Positions 6,867 through 7,046 of a DNA stretch of 7,046 nt are shown piece after piece. This DNA comes from Bacteroidia bacterium (GTDB lineage Bacteria; Bacteroidota; Bacteroidia; Bacteroidales; UBA12481): contig JAPLDV010000569.1 in assembly GCA_026391235.1 (NCBI GenBank), forward strand, positions 1 to 7,046, in the 5' to 3' direction. Each line of letters opens with the position of its first letter. The stretch's first letter is position 1. The translations under genes were made by a program, and so were the position numbers. A model generated the notes under the pieces. The model had not been told where the DNA came from. It was given only the letters and a program-made list of their open reading frames with translations, and searched no databases.

Positions 6867-7046
6867 TTATCGGCTTATCAGGATCACTTTTCCGGTGGTC
6901 CTGATAAAGAGTTTATTCTGAAATAAACAGGCTTCCCGGATATCAGCACCGTAGCGGTTGAAAAGAGTCTCTTCCGGTGTGACGGGGTCATTCCACAGCA
7001 CGATTTTATCAGGATAAACGAGCAGGATGCGGGTTCCGTAAACATT
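6867..7046 (-). CDS. C-terminal 59 residues of an unidentified protein (5' part outside window)
   Basis: Reading the minus strand from the window edge, an open frame of 59 codons ends at TAA (6867-6869). It begins NVYGTRILLVYPDKIVLWND and ends FQNKLFIRTTGKVILISR. The alternating hydrophobic, beta-strand-rich pattern (ILLVYPDKIVLW, CLFQNKLFIRTTGKVILI) would suit the last blade of a beta-propeller or another beta-sandwich, but no family is recognised. Codon use and GC content resemble the neighbouring genes. It lies 75 bp upstream of the deoxynucleoside kinase on the same strand, so co-transcription is possible. It is too short to assign a function. Confidence 0.6.
   Translation of the reverse strand, partial: NVYGTRILLVYPDKIVLWNDPVTPEETLFNRYGADIREACLFQNKLFIRTTGKVILISR
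6875..6907. repeat. 13-bp inverted repeat at the 3' end of the partial minus-strand gene
   Basis: TTATCAGGATCAC (6875-6887) and GTGGTCCTGATAA (6895-6907) pair over 13 positions, with one mismatch in DNA that becomes a G-U wobble in one strand's RNA; the loop is 7 nt. A third copy of TTATCAGGA occurs at 7006-7014. It lies inside the last codons of the minus-strand frame. A U-tract does not follow it on the minus transcript, so it is not a classical terminator for that gene. Confidence 0.5.

Overview
The window looks like a chromosomal segment of a member of the Bacteroidota, probably a Bacteroidales or Marinilabiliales-type organism. The grounds are a PagL/acyloxyacyl-hydrolase-like outer-membrane protein of the long Bacteroidota form, a GH78 alpha-L-rhamnosidase of the Bacteroides-type subgroup (DCPHREKLGWLE signature), a Bacteroidota-style deoxynucleoside kinase, and start codons without Shine-Dalgarno sequences. 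This is read from protein signatures; no database search was possible.

Layout. Positions 1-1388 (+) hold the C-terminal part of a CstA-family membrane transporter, cut by the window edge. It converges, with a 4-bp stop-codon overlap, on a minus-strand gene (1385-2527) for a PagL-like lipid A deacylase with an apparent signal peptide but no proper start codon. Head-to-head with it, and overlapping by 31 bp, is a broken GH78 alpha-L-rhamnosidase (2497-4846). It lacks a normal N-terminus, and near 4390-4400 it loses part of the catalytic barrel and changes frame. Immediately downstream is a spacer (4847-4981) dominated by 13 tandem copies of TTATTTG and bracketed by an exact 11-bp direct repeat. 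It abuts the start of a PfkB-family, adenosine-kinase-like gene (4982-5950, +). That gene converges, through a perfect 15-bp-stem terminator (6109-6141), on a deoxynucleoside kinase gene (6177-6791, -). The window ends in the 3' end of an unidentified minus-strand gene (6867-7046).

How the genes relate. The two convergent kinases both fit nucleoside salvage. CstA, the lipid A deacylase and the rhamnosidase have no obvious shared pathway. The rhamnosidase is very unlikely to be functional as written. The damage around it (a start-less neighbour, head-to-head overlap, internal deletion with frame change, tandem-repeat spacer) suggests either a decaying, rearranged locus or an assembly that lost sequence here.

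I did not find a convincing novel multi-gene system. The most unusual signal is the frame-neutral heptanucleotide array directly upstream of the PfkB kinase. No stretch over 300 bases lacks a gene; the largest spacer is 5951-6176.
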